Shown here piece after piece: positions 42,029 through 50,879 of a DNA stretch of 64,000 bases. The position numbers and the translations under genes are program-made. Origin of the DNA: Cohnella sp. OV330 (GTDB lineage Bacteria; Bacillota; Bacilli; Paenibacillales; Paenibacillaceae); assembly GCF_900112065.1 (NCBI RefSeq), contig NZ_FOKE01000008.1, positions 305,798-369,797 on the forward strand, written 5' to 3'. The notes under the pieces are model-generated. The model made no database searches and was not told where the DNA came from. It saw only the letters and a program-made list of their open reading frames with translations. Within the stretch, counting starts at the first letter, position 1, and each line of letters opens with the position of its first letter.

Positions 42029-44158
42029 GTGTCCGTCAATTCGACTTCTATAATCGCCGATCTTGAAAACATGCGTTTCCAGTACAAGTCGGAGCTAGCG
42101 ATTTACACCGAAAAGCTGATGGACGGCAGATTGCTGTTTGCCGGATTTCAAGATAACGGCACCACGATTTACGATTACAACGACTTCAAGGACAAACCTT
42201 CCTTCGACCTGACGATCGACGGCGAATCGTTGTATTACGGGTGGGCGTTCAGCGATTTTGCATCGGGTCAAGACGAACTGGGGAACACGACGGGAACCTT
42301 GACGTTAACGCATGCATGGAAGCCGATTCAATTAAAAGTCATCACGAGCTGCTGCGGCTTCGGCTTTTTCAGAAGATCCTTGGAAATCGTCAATCTTTCG
42401 GAAGAGACGACATTCGGGCTTACGAACGTGACCCCGTTAAAAGGATGTATATGGAGCATTACGGATAACATCGCCGATAATCTGCGAGACGACACGGTCG
42501 CGCCTTATTCGGTCGGGCGATTCAAGGATTTGTATTGGGCGAACGAGGGCAACTTTGCCTGGCAGGACGTTCCGGTGAATACCGGCGTTTACTTCAACTC
42601 GACCTTCGGCATGAGCGGGCACGGCAGCCCTTTCTTTATCCTGCGCAACAATATCAACGGCGGCTATTTCGTCTGCCAGATGGGCTGGTCCTCCAATTGG
42701 AAGACGGCCTTTTTCGCGGATTATTTTAACGATAGCCGTCTGCCGAACAAGATCAACCTGAACTTCGAGGTTCAACCGGTAACGCCGTCGCCCGCCAGAT
42801 TTATTGCCCCTGGAGAGACGATCGCTGCGCCGGACATGCATTTCGGGGCGAGCCATGCCGACTTGGATGCGGCGATCCAGAACCTGCACGCCTACTTGAG
42901 GCAATCCGTCCTGCGACAGGTCGGCGACGGCCTGCAGCCCGTCATATATAATCAGTCCGGTTATATGGTACCCGGCTATAAGCAACCGGAGATGAGCGAA
43001 GCGGGACTGAAGGAAGAGGTGGACATCGCTGCGGAGCTTGGCGCGGAGCTCTTTATGATCGATGCCGGCTGGTACGGCAATAACGGGACAGTGGGAGCCG
43101 ATTGGGGGAATACGACGGGCGATTGGTACGCGGCGGACATTCTTCCGAACGACCTGTTTCCCGTCTATGAATATGCGCGATCAAAGGGCTTGAAATGCGG
43201 CTTATGGGTAGAGATCGAAACCGCCGGCTCAAAATCGAAGCTTGCCGCAGATCATCCCGACTGGTTTTTGACGAAATACGGCAGTACGTTCCCTCGCGTG
43301 CTCGATCTGTCGAAGCCGGAGGTGAAGGATTTTGTCGAATCCGAAATCGTGCGGCTCATCGAGAAATACCAGTTGGATATGTTCCGGCTGGATTACAACT
43401 CGTGCTCGAACGAGGGAGGCTTCAACTTCAAAGACGGCTGGAACGAGAATACGCATTGGCGGCATATGGAGGCCGTTTACGAGATTTTCGAGCGGGTCGG
43501 CAAAAAGTTCCCGAATTTGCAGCTGGAGAACTGCGCCAGCGGAGGCGGACGGACGGATATCGGCATCGTCAGCCGATTCACCACGACGTGGGTTTCCGAC
43601 TGGTTCAAGATGCCGCGGACGGTGCGGATCTTGAACGGCATGAGCATGGCTTTGCCGCCTGAATTTATCAACAGGTCCTATACGCCGGGCATGGAAGGGA
43701 ATCTGGACACGCACATGCACGTGATTATGATGGGACATCCGATGCTGTGCGGCGTCGCGCCTTCCCTTGCTGAAGCGACGCCCGCCACGATGGCGTGCGC
43801 CAAAAAATACATCGGCATCTACAAGGATTTCATCCGGACCTTCCACCGGACGGCAAAAGTATATCATCACACGCCGGTCATCCCCGGCGCCGACGGTTCG
43901 GGCTGGGCCGCGCTGGAATACGTTTCCGAAGACCGGACGAAGGCCGTGGCGACGGTGTTCCGGCTTATTAACGCGGATGAAGATCGCTACACGCTGAGAT
44001 TCAAAGGCCTCGATAAGGGCGCGAGCTATCGCGTGCGGATCGAGCCGGAAGGAAGCGAGTTCGTTGTCGCCGGTTACGCGTTATCGAGAGAAGGACTTAC
44101 GATCGAGCTGGATACGGCATTAACCTCGCAAATGATATTGCTGAATCGAACGGAGTAG
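42029..44158 (+). CDS. Alpha-galactosidase, GH36
   Basis: A 709-residue cytoplasmic retaining alpha-galactosidase. The N-terminal beta-supersandwich spans about 1-290. The TIM barrel has 'LFMIDAGWYGNNG' (341-353), the nucleophile D455 in 'MFRLDYNS', the conserved 'ENCASGGGRTD' (500-510), and the acid/base candidate D524 in 'WVSDW'. The C-terminal beta domain follows. The start is a GTG at 42029 with GGGAGG 7 nt upstream; a frame to 41954 runs over the terminator. The canonical K-x-D motif is R-L-D here. It would release alpha-galactose from imported oligosaccharides. Confidence 0.92.
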   Translation: MSVNSTSIIADLENMRFQYKSELAIYTEKLMDGRLLFAGFQDNGTTIYDYNDFKDKPSFDLTIDGESLYYGWAFSDFASGQDELGNTTGTLTLTHAWKPIQLKVITSCCGFGFFRRSLEIVNLSEETTFGLTNVTPLKGCIWSITDNIADNLRDDTVAPYSVGRFKDLYWANEGNFAWQDVPVNTGVYFNSTFGMSGHGSPFFILRNNINGGYFVCQMGWSSNWKTAFFADYFNDSRLPNKINLNFEVQPVTPSPARFIAPGETIAAPDMHFGASHADLDAAIQNLHAYLRQSVLRQVGDGLQPVIYNQSGYMVPGYKQPEMSEAGLKEEVDIAAELGAELFMIDAGWYGNNGTVGADWGNTTGDWYAADILPNDLFPVYEYARSKGLKCGLWVEIETAGSKSKLAADHPDWFLTKYGSTFPRVLDLSKPEVKDFVESEIVRLIEKYQLDMFRLDYNSCSNEGGFNFKDGWNENTHWRHMEAVYEIFERVGKKFPNLQLENCASGGGRTDIGIVSRFTTTWVSDWFKMPRTVRILNGMSMALPPEFINRSYTPGMEGNLDTHMHVIMMGHPMLCGVAPSLAEATPATMACAKKYIGIYKDFIRTFHRTAKVYHHTPVIPGADGSGWAALEYVSEDRTKAVATVFRLINADEDRYTLRFKGLDKGASYRVRIEPEGSEFVVAGYALSREGLTIELDTALTSQMILLNRTE

Positions 44159-44186
44159 CGACCCAAGGAGCAGGGAGGCGCCAATC

Positions 44187-45845
44187 ATGAAAACAAGCTA
44201 TTCGGGTCTTGCCGTCGTTCCCACGACGCCTCCATCGATGAGCGTAATCGTCGAGCCTGGGCGCATCGCGGCGGGCAACCGGGTCATCGAGCTGGCCGAA
44301 GCCGCTACGATCTGTATTCGCGTAGCCGGACAACGGCGCTTTAACGACCAACGCTATCGGATCGTAGGCGAAGGTACGGCTTCCCCGAGCGGCTGGAACG
44401 GCGAGAATATTCGCGGCACTGCGGGAATGCCTTATCAGCGCATGGTTCCCGGCTCGCTGCAGGTATACTCGGCGGACCGGAAGAAGCGTTACGTTCCGGA
44501 AGCCGATTTTACGCAAGACAGCTACTGGGGCACGATCAAGCGCCATCCGTTAGGGGAGATCGTCGTCGATCAAGAGCTTTCGATCGACTACGCCGTTTGG
44601 TTATGCAGATATGACGCCATCGTGCTGCAGGAGGATGGCAGTATTCAAGTCGTCGAAGGCGACAGCGAAGCGCCGGAGTCGCGCGAGCTGCTGCTGCCCG
44701 AGCCGCCGGCGGTGGGGACGGGTTTTGCGCTGGCCCATGTTTTCACGGGCTGGGGCCAATCGTGCATATATGGCGGCGGGAGCTTGATCGTCACGGATCG
44801 CTCATCGTATCTCCGATCGCCCGAATCGCTGCCGGTTCTGTCGGGACGGTACGAAGACATGGTGGAACGCACCTACGTGGTCGAGGTTGTAACCGCGGAA
44901 GGCGATTGCAAGGGATCATACCAGGTACGAATCGGGGCAACGGGAGAGGATTACGGCACAAGCCAATCTTTGACGATGGATACGCTGCGATGGACGGAAG
45001 CCAAGCCGCTGCCGCTCGACCGGAAAGTGCCGCTGCTGCTGCAATCCGCCTATCGCTATCCGGTAAGCTGGGGGCTGGAGCTGGATTTTTCGCCATTGGG
45101 ATCGGACGCGAACGATGACTTGTCGGGAACGTACAAGGTCACGGCCTATCCGGAAATGATCTTCGATCGCAGACAAGCGCTTAACGGGAGCGATCCGCTG
45201 GCGTTTATTCCCCTGGAGCAGCGCAGTCATCTGGATGGCTTCAGGGATAAGGCGGCTGCCGGCCATCCGGTACGCATTGCGTTCTTCGGCGCCAGCAACG
45301 CGCGTCATGGATTATGGCCTGCGCAAGTCGTCAGCGCGCTAAGGCAAGCCTATCCGCGCACCGCCATCTCGACTTCGGTCATCGCCTATGGCGGAGAGGA
45401 GATGCGTCATGGCCGGCACCGATTCGGGCATGAAGTACTGAGCGTCGCGCCCGACTTGATCATCATGGAGTATTTTATCAACGACGTATGCCACGGCCAT
45501 CCGGAGGAGACCGAGGAAGCCGCCCGTTATCTTTTGCAAAGCATAAGGGAAGCCGGCATCCCATGCATTCTCCTGACCAATAACGGCGCCAACCCGCTTT
45601 TCTCCAGAAACGGCTCATCAAGCAGCTTTCAACGATACCATAAGCTCTATCGCAGCTTGGCGGCCGAATACGAAGTGGCTTTTGTCGGCGGCTACGGCTA
45701 TTTCAGGCATCTCCATGCGTTCGGCAAGTATTTCCTAACGGAGCTCAAAGGCAATATGGTCAACCATCCCTACGGGATCGTCGATCAGAATTGGGGACTG
45801 TTCGATCGCGTGTTCAGCGGCGCTATATTAAAAATACTCTTATAG
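44187..45845 (+). CDS. SGNH/GDSL hydrolase with long N-terminal beta region
   Basis: A 552-residue protein. The first 350 residues are beta-rich and unassigned. The C-terminal 200 form an SGNH hydrolase: block I 'IAFFGASNARHG' with nucleophile S370, block III 'IIMEYFINDV' (N432), and a C-terminal 'NMVNHPYG' carrying the catalytic His. There is no signal peptide. It probably removes acyl groups (acetyl or similar) from imported sugars. Ribosome site AGGGAGG. It lies in the enzyme operon 28 bp after the GH36 gene. Confidence 0.8.
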   Translation: MKTSYSGLAVVPTTPPSMSVIVEPGRIAAGNRVIELAEAATICIRVAGQRRFNDQRYRIVGEGTASPSGWNGENIRGTAGMPYQRMVPGSLQVYSADRKKRYVPEADFTQDSYWGTIKRHPLGEIVVDQELSIDYAVWLCRYDAIVLQEDGSIQVVEGDSEAPESRELLLPEPPAVGTGFALAHVFTGWGQSCIYGGGSLIVTDRSSYLRSPESLPVLSGRYEDMVERTYVVEVVTAEGDCKGSYQVRIGATGEDYGTSQSLTMDTLRWTEAKPLPLDRKVPLLLQSAYRYPVSWGLELDFSPLGSDANDDLSGTYKVTAYPEMIFDRRQALNGSDPLAFIPLEQRSHLDGFRDKAAAGHPVRIAFFGASNARHGLWPAQVVSALRQAYPRTAISTSVIAYGGEEMRHGRHRFGHEVLSVAPDLIIMEYFINDVCHGHPEETEEAARYLLQSIREAGIPCILLTNNGANPLFSRNGSSSSFQRYHKLYRSLAAEYEVAFVGGYGYFRHLHAFGKYFLTELKGNMVNHPYGIVDQNWGLFDRVFSGAILKILL

Positions 45846-45884
45846 ACGCAAAATGCGGCTAAGGATGAGCTGGAGGAGCAGGCG

Positions 45885-47450
45885 ATGGATCCTAAAACGA
45901 TGAAAGAATCGATCCGGACAGTGAAAGATTTCAGGATGATGCTGCTTGGCGACCGCTACCGTCCCGGCTATCACTTTGCCATGCCCGAAGGCTACGGATT
46001 GCCTGGCGATCCGAACGGCGCATTTTATGCGAACGGCAGATATCATCTCATGTATCTCTATGAAAACTGTACGAGAACGACGGGTGCCTTTAATTGGGGG
46101 CATATATCGAGCCATAATCTGGTCCATTGGCGCCATCACCCGGATGCGCTGATCCCAAGCGACGGGGATAACGGCGCTTTTAGCGGGGGCGCCTTCGTCG
46201 ATGACGACGGTGCCGCATACCTTGCTTATTCAAGCTTGGCGACCGATATGGAGACGATGGCGGGCGGCGGCGTCGGCATTGCGAGGAGCTCGGACAGACA
46301 CTACGAACATTGGGAGAAATTCGAGACGTTGGCGATTCAAAGCACGGCAAACGGCATTACGGAAGTCGTCGGCAAAAACGGCGAGCGCGTGTATGCGGGG
46401 AGCTGCGATCCAAGCAACATTTGGAAAAAAGACGGCGTGTATTATATGCAAACCGGAAATTTATGCGTGCTCGGCAATTACGGAAGAAGCGAAGACTCTC
46501 CGCTTGAGGCGAGGGGAGACTGGACGGATTTATTCCGGTCGACGGATCTGAAAAAATGGGAATACGTCGATCGCTTTTATGAAAGAGATCGTTCGAACAA
46601 ATGGACGCAGGAATCGGAAGACGACATGTGCGCGAGCTTCTTCCCGCTCCCGCTAAGCAGACATGGCGGAGCGCCGAGCGGCAAGTACCTGCAGCTTTTC
46701 CTATCGCATAACAAGGGCTGCCAATATTATATCGGCGAATACCGCGAGGATCGGTTCTGGCCGGCAAGTCACGGACGCATGACATGGGCAGACAGGGCTT
46801 TCGCCGCTCCGGAAGCGTTGACGGACGCTAAAGGCCGGCAGATCGTATGGGTGTGGATCATCGATAATCTGGAGGACGAATCGAGCTTCGGGTGGTCCGG
46901 CGTGTACAGCTTGCCAAGAACCGTGTGGTTAGGAGAGGACGATACGCTGCGGATGGCGCCCGTCGACGAGCTTGCCCTGCTGAGGTATAACGCCAAGCGC
47001 TTTCCTGCGATCGAGCTATCCGAAGGAGAAAAGCAGGAGCTTGCCGGCATCAACGGCGAATCTTCCGAGCTGAAGCTGACGATCGTATCCGGAACCGCCC
47101 GAAAGGCCGGTCTGAAGGTGCGCACTTCCCCGGACGAAGAGGAAGTCACGCTGCTCTACTACGATGCCGAAACGAAAGAACTCGTATTCGATTCGACGCG
47201 CAGCGGCGCCGGCGGCTGGAAGGCGAAGGAAGCCGCGCCTTTTCAATTGAAGGAATCCGAGCAGCTCGAATTAACGGTTTACATCGATAAAGGCGTCATC
47301 GAGATTTTCGCCAATGAACGTCAAGCGATAACAAGGCGGGTGTATCCGGAGAGATCGGACAGCACGGGCGTCTACCTCTTCGCCGAGGGCGGCACGGCTG
47401 CCTTCGAGGAAATACAGGTATGGGAAATGATGCCGTCGAATTCCTATTAA
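45885..47450 (+). CDS. GH32-family glycosidase with variant motifs
   Basis: A 521-residue five-bladed propeller plus C-terminal beta-sandwich, of the GH32 fructosidase type. The nucleophile D42 is in 'GLPGDPNGAF' (usual WMNDPNG), with 'FNWGHISSHNLVHW' following. The transition-state motif is 'SCDPSNIW' (D175; usual RDP), and the acid/base region is 'ESEDDMCASFFPL', where E245 rather than the usual E-C glutamate may act. The C-terminal domain has 'VYIDKGVIEIFANER', typical of GH32. No signal peptide. With GH36 it could process raffinose-type sugars, but the altered motifs leave specificity open. Confidence 0.82.
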   Translation: MDPKTMKESIRTVKDFRMMLLGDRYRPGYHFAMPEGYGLPGDPNGAFYANGRYHLMYLYENCTRTTGAFNWGHISSHNLVHWRHHPDALIPSDGDNGAFSGGAFVDDDGAAYLAYSSLATDMETMAGGGVGIARSSDRHYEHWEKFETLAIQSTANGITEVVGKNGERVYAGSCDPSNIWKKDGVYYMQTGNLCVLGNYGRSEDSPLEARGDWTDLFRSTDLKKWEYVDRFYERDRSNKWTQESEDDMCASFFPLPLSRHGGAPSGKYLQLFLSHNKGCQYYIGEYREDRFWPASHGRMTWADRAFAAPEALTDAKGRQIVWVWIIDNLEDESSFGWSGVYSLPRTVWLGEDDTLRMAPVDELALLRYNAKRFPAIELSEGEKQELAGINGESSELKLTIVSGTARKAGLKVRTSPDEEEVTLLYYDAETKELVFDSTRSGAGGWKAKEAAPFQLKESEQLELTVYIDKGVIEIFANERQAITRRVYPERSDSTGVYLFAEGGTAAFEEIQVWEMMPSNSY

Positions 47451-47482
47451 TGTTAAATAGAAGCAAAAGGAGCGAACGGCAA

Positions 47483-48184
47483 ATGAGAATTTTGGCCATC
47501 GGCGCCCATCCGGACGATGTGGAATGCTGCGTAGGCGGCACGTTAGCGAAGTACGCGGCACGCGGTGACGAAGTAACGATTATGGTGGCAACCAACGGGA
47601 ACGTCGGCTCGCCGACGCTCACCAAGGAAGAGATCGCGGCCGTGCGCAAAAAAGAGGCGCAAGCCGCAGCGGACGTCATCGGAGCCGACCTGATCTGGCT
47701 TGATTACGACGACGAGTTCTTGTTCCACGACCGCGAATCCAGAATGACCTTCATCAATGCCATCCGTCAAGCGAATCCGGACGTCATGTTCGTGCACAGT
47801 CCCAACGACTATCACCCCGACCACCGCGTCTGTTCGGAAATATCGATCGACTGCCGCATCCCCGTGACCGTTCCGCTGATCGTCACGGAATATCCGGCGA
47901 TGTCGAAAGTGCCGCATGTTTTCTTATACGAGAACGTCGGCGCCGTCGATTTTCAGCCCGAGGTATACGTAGATATAACCGATACGTTCGAGACCAAGTC
48001 GAAAATGCTTAAATGCCATGAAAGCCAGGATGTCTGGATGCAGCATGTATACGGCGCAGATATCGTCTCGAACATGGCGAGAGTCGCCTCCATGCGCGGG
48101 GTGGCGCCGGGCTACAAATACGCGGAAGGCTTCCGCAGCTTGCCCATGTTCCCTATACCGGGAAGTCCGCACCTGCTTCCTTAA
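47483..48184 (+). CDS. PIG-L/LmbE family deacetylase
   Basis: A 233-residue zinc-dependent de-N-acetylase family member. Zinc ligands are visible: H9 and D12 in IGAHPDDVE, and H114 in 'SPNDYHPDHR' (H111-P-D-H114). It usually removes N-acetyl groups from amino sugars or thiol glycosides. Here it follows glycosidases, so a sugar or glycoconjugate is likely. The ATG at 47483 has AAAGGAG upstream; a frame to 47420 overlaps the GH32 gene and is not used. Confidence 0.9.
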   Translation: MRILAIGAHPDDVECCVGGTLAKYAARGDEVTIMVATNGNVGSPTLTKEEIAAVRKKEAQAAADVIGADLIWLDYDDEFLFHDRESRMTFINAIRQANPDVMFVHSPNDYHPDHRVCSEISIDCRIPVTVPLIVTEYPAMSKVPHVFLYENVGAVDFQPEVYVDITDTFETKSKMLKCHESQDVWMQHVYGADIVSNMARVASMRGVAPGYKYAEGFRSLPMFPIPGSPHLLP

Positions 48185-48223
48185 GGCGATCGTCGAATCA
48201 AGCCATTGATAGGAGTGAAAGAG

Positions 48224-49825
48224 ATGAAGCTGCAATATAGCATGGCGCACGAACCTTTGCTGGACGCCTCGACGCGGGATGCCTTGATCGAGAATATCAA
48301 AAACGCCGGCATCGAGAAGATTTGGATCGCCGGATTTTTCTCCGGCAAGATGGTCGACATCGAGGAGCTGAAGCAGGCGAAGGCGTTCGCGGAGCTGCAC
48401 GGCCTTGCGGTCGGCGCGGTCACGATCCCGATCGGTCACCCCGGCAACGCGCTGAATCCGGACGATCCCGACCTGGATCTGGAGATCCCCGAGCATTGGC
48501 ACTATCGGATCGATATCAATGGCCAAACCGTCTATTATTGCGGAGCCATCGATAAATGCCTGATCGAGGACAACGGCAAAGCGGCCAAGCAGCTGCGCGA
48601 TGCGGGCTTCAAAGAGGTATTTTTGGACGACGATCTGCGAGCCGGCAACTTCAACGAATTTATCGAAGGCTGTTACTGCGATGCGTGCGTGGCGGAATTC
48701 AATCGCGCCTACGGCCGCCGGGAGACGAGGGAATCGTTGCTCGTTCAAATGACGCAGAAGCGGAATGCGGCAATCATGAAGGATTGGGTTGCGTTCCAAT
48801 GCGTTAAAGTGACGGACGTCGTAAAGGCAACGGATATCGAAGGCGTTCAGCCCGGCATCATGGTGATGCATTTCGGAGACGAGCGGCACGGGATCGATAT
48901 TCCTTCGATTCGCGAGCAAATGCCGCACGCGCTGTTCCGGGTGGGAGAGTACCAATTTAACGATACCAGATTCACCGCTCCTCATGCGAAAGCGGAAGAA
49001 CTGCTCGGCATTCTGTACCACTTGAGCTTTATCGATAAGAAATACGCGTATAGCGAATCGACGATTTTTCCGCCGCGCTCGTTAAAGGCGCACAACCTGG
49101 TCTATAAAGCGAAGCTGGCCATCACGGCGGGCCTCGAGAATGTACTGTTCATGAGCGGTACGTGGGTGCTGGACGACAGCTATTGGCAAGCGATCGCGGA
49201 CGCGCTGCCCGTATTGCGCGAGCTGGACCGAGCGACCGCAGACGTGCCGAGAGCCTATCCGGTACATCTGGCGTACGGCACGCATGGCGCTTATGCGGAA
49301 GCGTTCGTGCCGACGAGCCTGCCGCTGCTGGCGGGGATGCCGGTCAAGGCCGTTCGCGCCGACCAGCGCGGCGAGGGCGGGGAGCTGCTGTTATTTTTCG
49401 GAGACTATCGATTGGGTTCGGAGTGGCAGGAGCGGTTGCCTCGTTATAAGCAAGTCGTGTTTGACCAAGCGGCGGCCTTAAAAAACAACGATATTTTGGA
49501 GCAGCTGCAGCTAACCGCAACCAACCTTGTCTTCTGGGATGAGCAAGCGACGGCAAGACCTTCCGCAGACCAGATTTCTTCGCTGCAACGCTTGGTGGCC
49601 GAGGGCTCCTGGGATTTCCCGCGAATCGTCGATGGGAACCAGATCGGTTTGGTCTGGCTCAAAGACAGCGACAAATGTATTTTGTTTAATCTGCTGGAAA
49701 CGGAAAATCAGGGGATCGTCCATTGGGCAGGCCGCCGGTATCCAGTTCAGCTTGAGCCACTGTCCTTTGCGATCATGGACGGCGCGGGCGCCTTGGCGAC
49801 ATACAACACGGCATACGCGCTCTAA
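48224..49825 (+). CDS. Unassigned TIM-barrel-like protein with CxCxxC motif
   Basis: A 533-residue soluble protein. The N-terminal half looks like an (alpha/beta)8 barrel ('IEKIWIAGFFSG', 'FKEVFLDDDLRAG' at about 129-141). It is followed by 'EGCYCDACVAEFNRAYG' (C150, C152, C155), a pattern seen in several glycosidase-like TIM barrels where the cysteines may bind a metal. The C-terminal part (about 360-533) is a beta-rich and flavodoxin-like region without known motifs. The ATG at 48224 has TAGGAG 9 nt upstream. It lies in the sugar operon; a hydrolase acting on an unusual sugar is inferred. Confidence 0.6.
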   Translation: MKLQYSMAHEPLLDASTRDALIENIKNAGIEKIWIAGFFSGKMVDIEELKQAKAFAELHGLAVGAVTIPIGHPGNALNPDDPDLDLEIPEHWHYRIDINGQTVYYCGAIDKCLIEDNGKAAKQLRDAGFKEVFLDDDLRAGNFNEFIEGCYCDACVAEFNRAYGRRETRESLLVQMTQKRNAAIMKDWVAFQCVKVTDVVKATDIEGVQPGIMVMHFGDERHGIDIPSIREQMPHALFRVGEYQFNDTRFTAPHAKAEELLGILYHLSFIDKKYAYSESTIFPPRSLKAHNLVYKAKLAITAGLENVLFMSGTWVLDDSYWQAIADALPVLRELDRATADVPRAYPVHLAYGTHGAYAEAFVPTSLPLLAGMPVKAVRADQRGEGGELLLFFGDYRLGSEWQERLPRYKQVVFDQAAALKNNDILEQLQLTATNLVFWDEQATARPSADQISSLQRLVAEGSWDFPRIVDGNQIGLVWLKDSDKCILFNLLETENQGIVHWAGRRYPVQLEPLSFAIMDGAGALATYNTAYAL

Positions 49826-49844
49826 GGGAAGGAAGGTACCGCAG

Positions 49845-50867
49845 ATGCGGAAAAAGATATGGCAATGGACGGGCTTCAATACGATGGCGTCAAGCGAAGC
49901 CCCGCGAGAGGAACCCGGCAGCGGCCAAGTCGAGATCCGCATCCTGTCGATCGGCATTTGCGGCACGGATCTGCACATCATGAGCGGCCATGCCGGGTTC
50001 GGCGTACCGCCGCTGGCACTCGGCCATGAATTGGCCGGCGTCGTGGAGCGCATCGGCGATGGAGTCATCGGATGGCAGCCGGGCGACCGCGTCTGCATCG
50101 ATCCGCTGATCGGCTGCGGCGCATGCCATGAATGCCTGAGCGGCAATAAGCACCGCTGCCCGGAAGCTGGCGAGATCGGGCTGCAATTCCCCGGCGGCTG
50201 GCAGGCGTATCTCGTCGTCCCCGCCGCCAACCTGTACAGACTGCCCGACAACGTCAGCTTTGCGGAAGCGACGCAGGCGGAGACGTTGCACTGCTGCTTG
50301 GGCGGCATCGATAAATTGGATATTCGCCCGGGACAGCATGCCGCCGTGATCGGGGACGGTCCGACCGGTCTCTATTATGTGCAGCTATTAAAAGCGGCCG
50401 GCGCGAGCAAGGTCACGCTGATCGGCATGCGGGACAATCGCCTTGCGCTTGGGCGCAAGCTCGGCGCGGACGCTGCGGTCAACCTGGGATCGGAATCGCA
50501 GAATGCCAACGATCCGGTTCCCGCGGCGGAAAGCCAGCATATCGTCATCGACGCGGCAGGCAATGAGGCCTCCTTGAAGCTGGGGATCGAGCTGCTCCGG
50601 ATCGGCGGACAGATGCTTCTCTTCGGCCTCCCGGGCAAGCCGGTTCAAATGGACATTCAGGCAGCGGTCCTGAAGGAATTAACGTTGATGGGTTCGACGA
50701 ATGCGCCTCATGTATGGCCGCGCGTCATCGAGATGATCGCTTCCGGCAGCGTGAAGGTGAGTCCGATGATCACGCATCATTACAGCTTCGATGAGCTGGA
50801 TCAAGCGATCGCATTCGCGCGGAACGAGCCGGGCGAAGCGATCAAAATAATCGTCAATCACGAATAG
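49845..50867 (+). CDS. Zinc-dependent alcohol dehydrogenase (medium-chain, sorbitol/threonine DH-like)
   Basis: A 340-residue medium-chain dehydrogenase. Catalytic zinc ligands are C39 (ICGTD), H61 and E62 (GHE). The structural zinc site is C91, C94, C97 and C105 in 'GCGACHECLSGNKHRC'. The Rossmann motif is 'AAVIGDGPTGLYYVQ'. The length is typical of polyol and threonine dehydrogenases. It probably oxidises a sugar-derived alcohol. The ATG at 49845 has a GGAAGG site; longer reading to 49527 overlaps the previous gene. Part of the sugar operon, 12 bp before the enolase-superfamily gene. Confidence 0.9.
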   Translation: MRKKIWQWTGFNTMASSEAPREEPGSGQVEIRILSIGICGTDLHIMSGHAGFGVPPLALGHELAGVVERIGDGVIGWQPGDRVCIDPLIGCGACHECLSGNKHRCPEAGEIGLQFPGGWQAYLVVPAANLYRLPDNVSFAEATQAETLHCCLGGIDKLDIRPGQHAAVIGDGPTGLYYVQLLKAAGASKVTLIGMRDNRLALGRKLGADAAVNLGSESQNANDPVPAAESQHIVIDAAGNEASLKLGIELLRIGGQMLLFGLPGKPVQMDIQAAVLKELTLMGSTNAPHVWPRVIEMIASGSVKVSPMITHHYSFDELDQAIAFARNEPGEAIKIIVNHE

Positions 50868-50879
50868 GAGGAAATCGTT

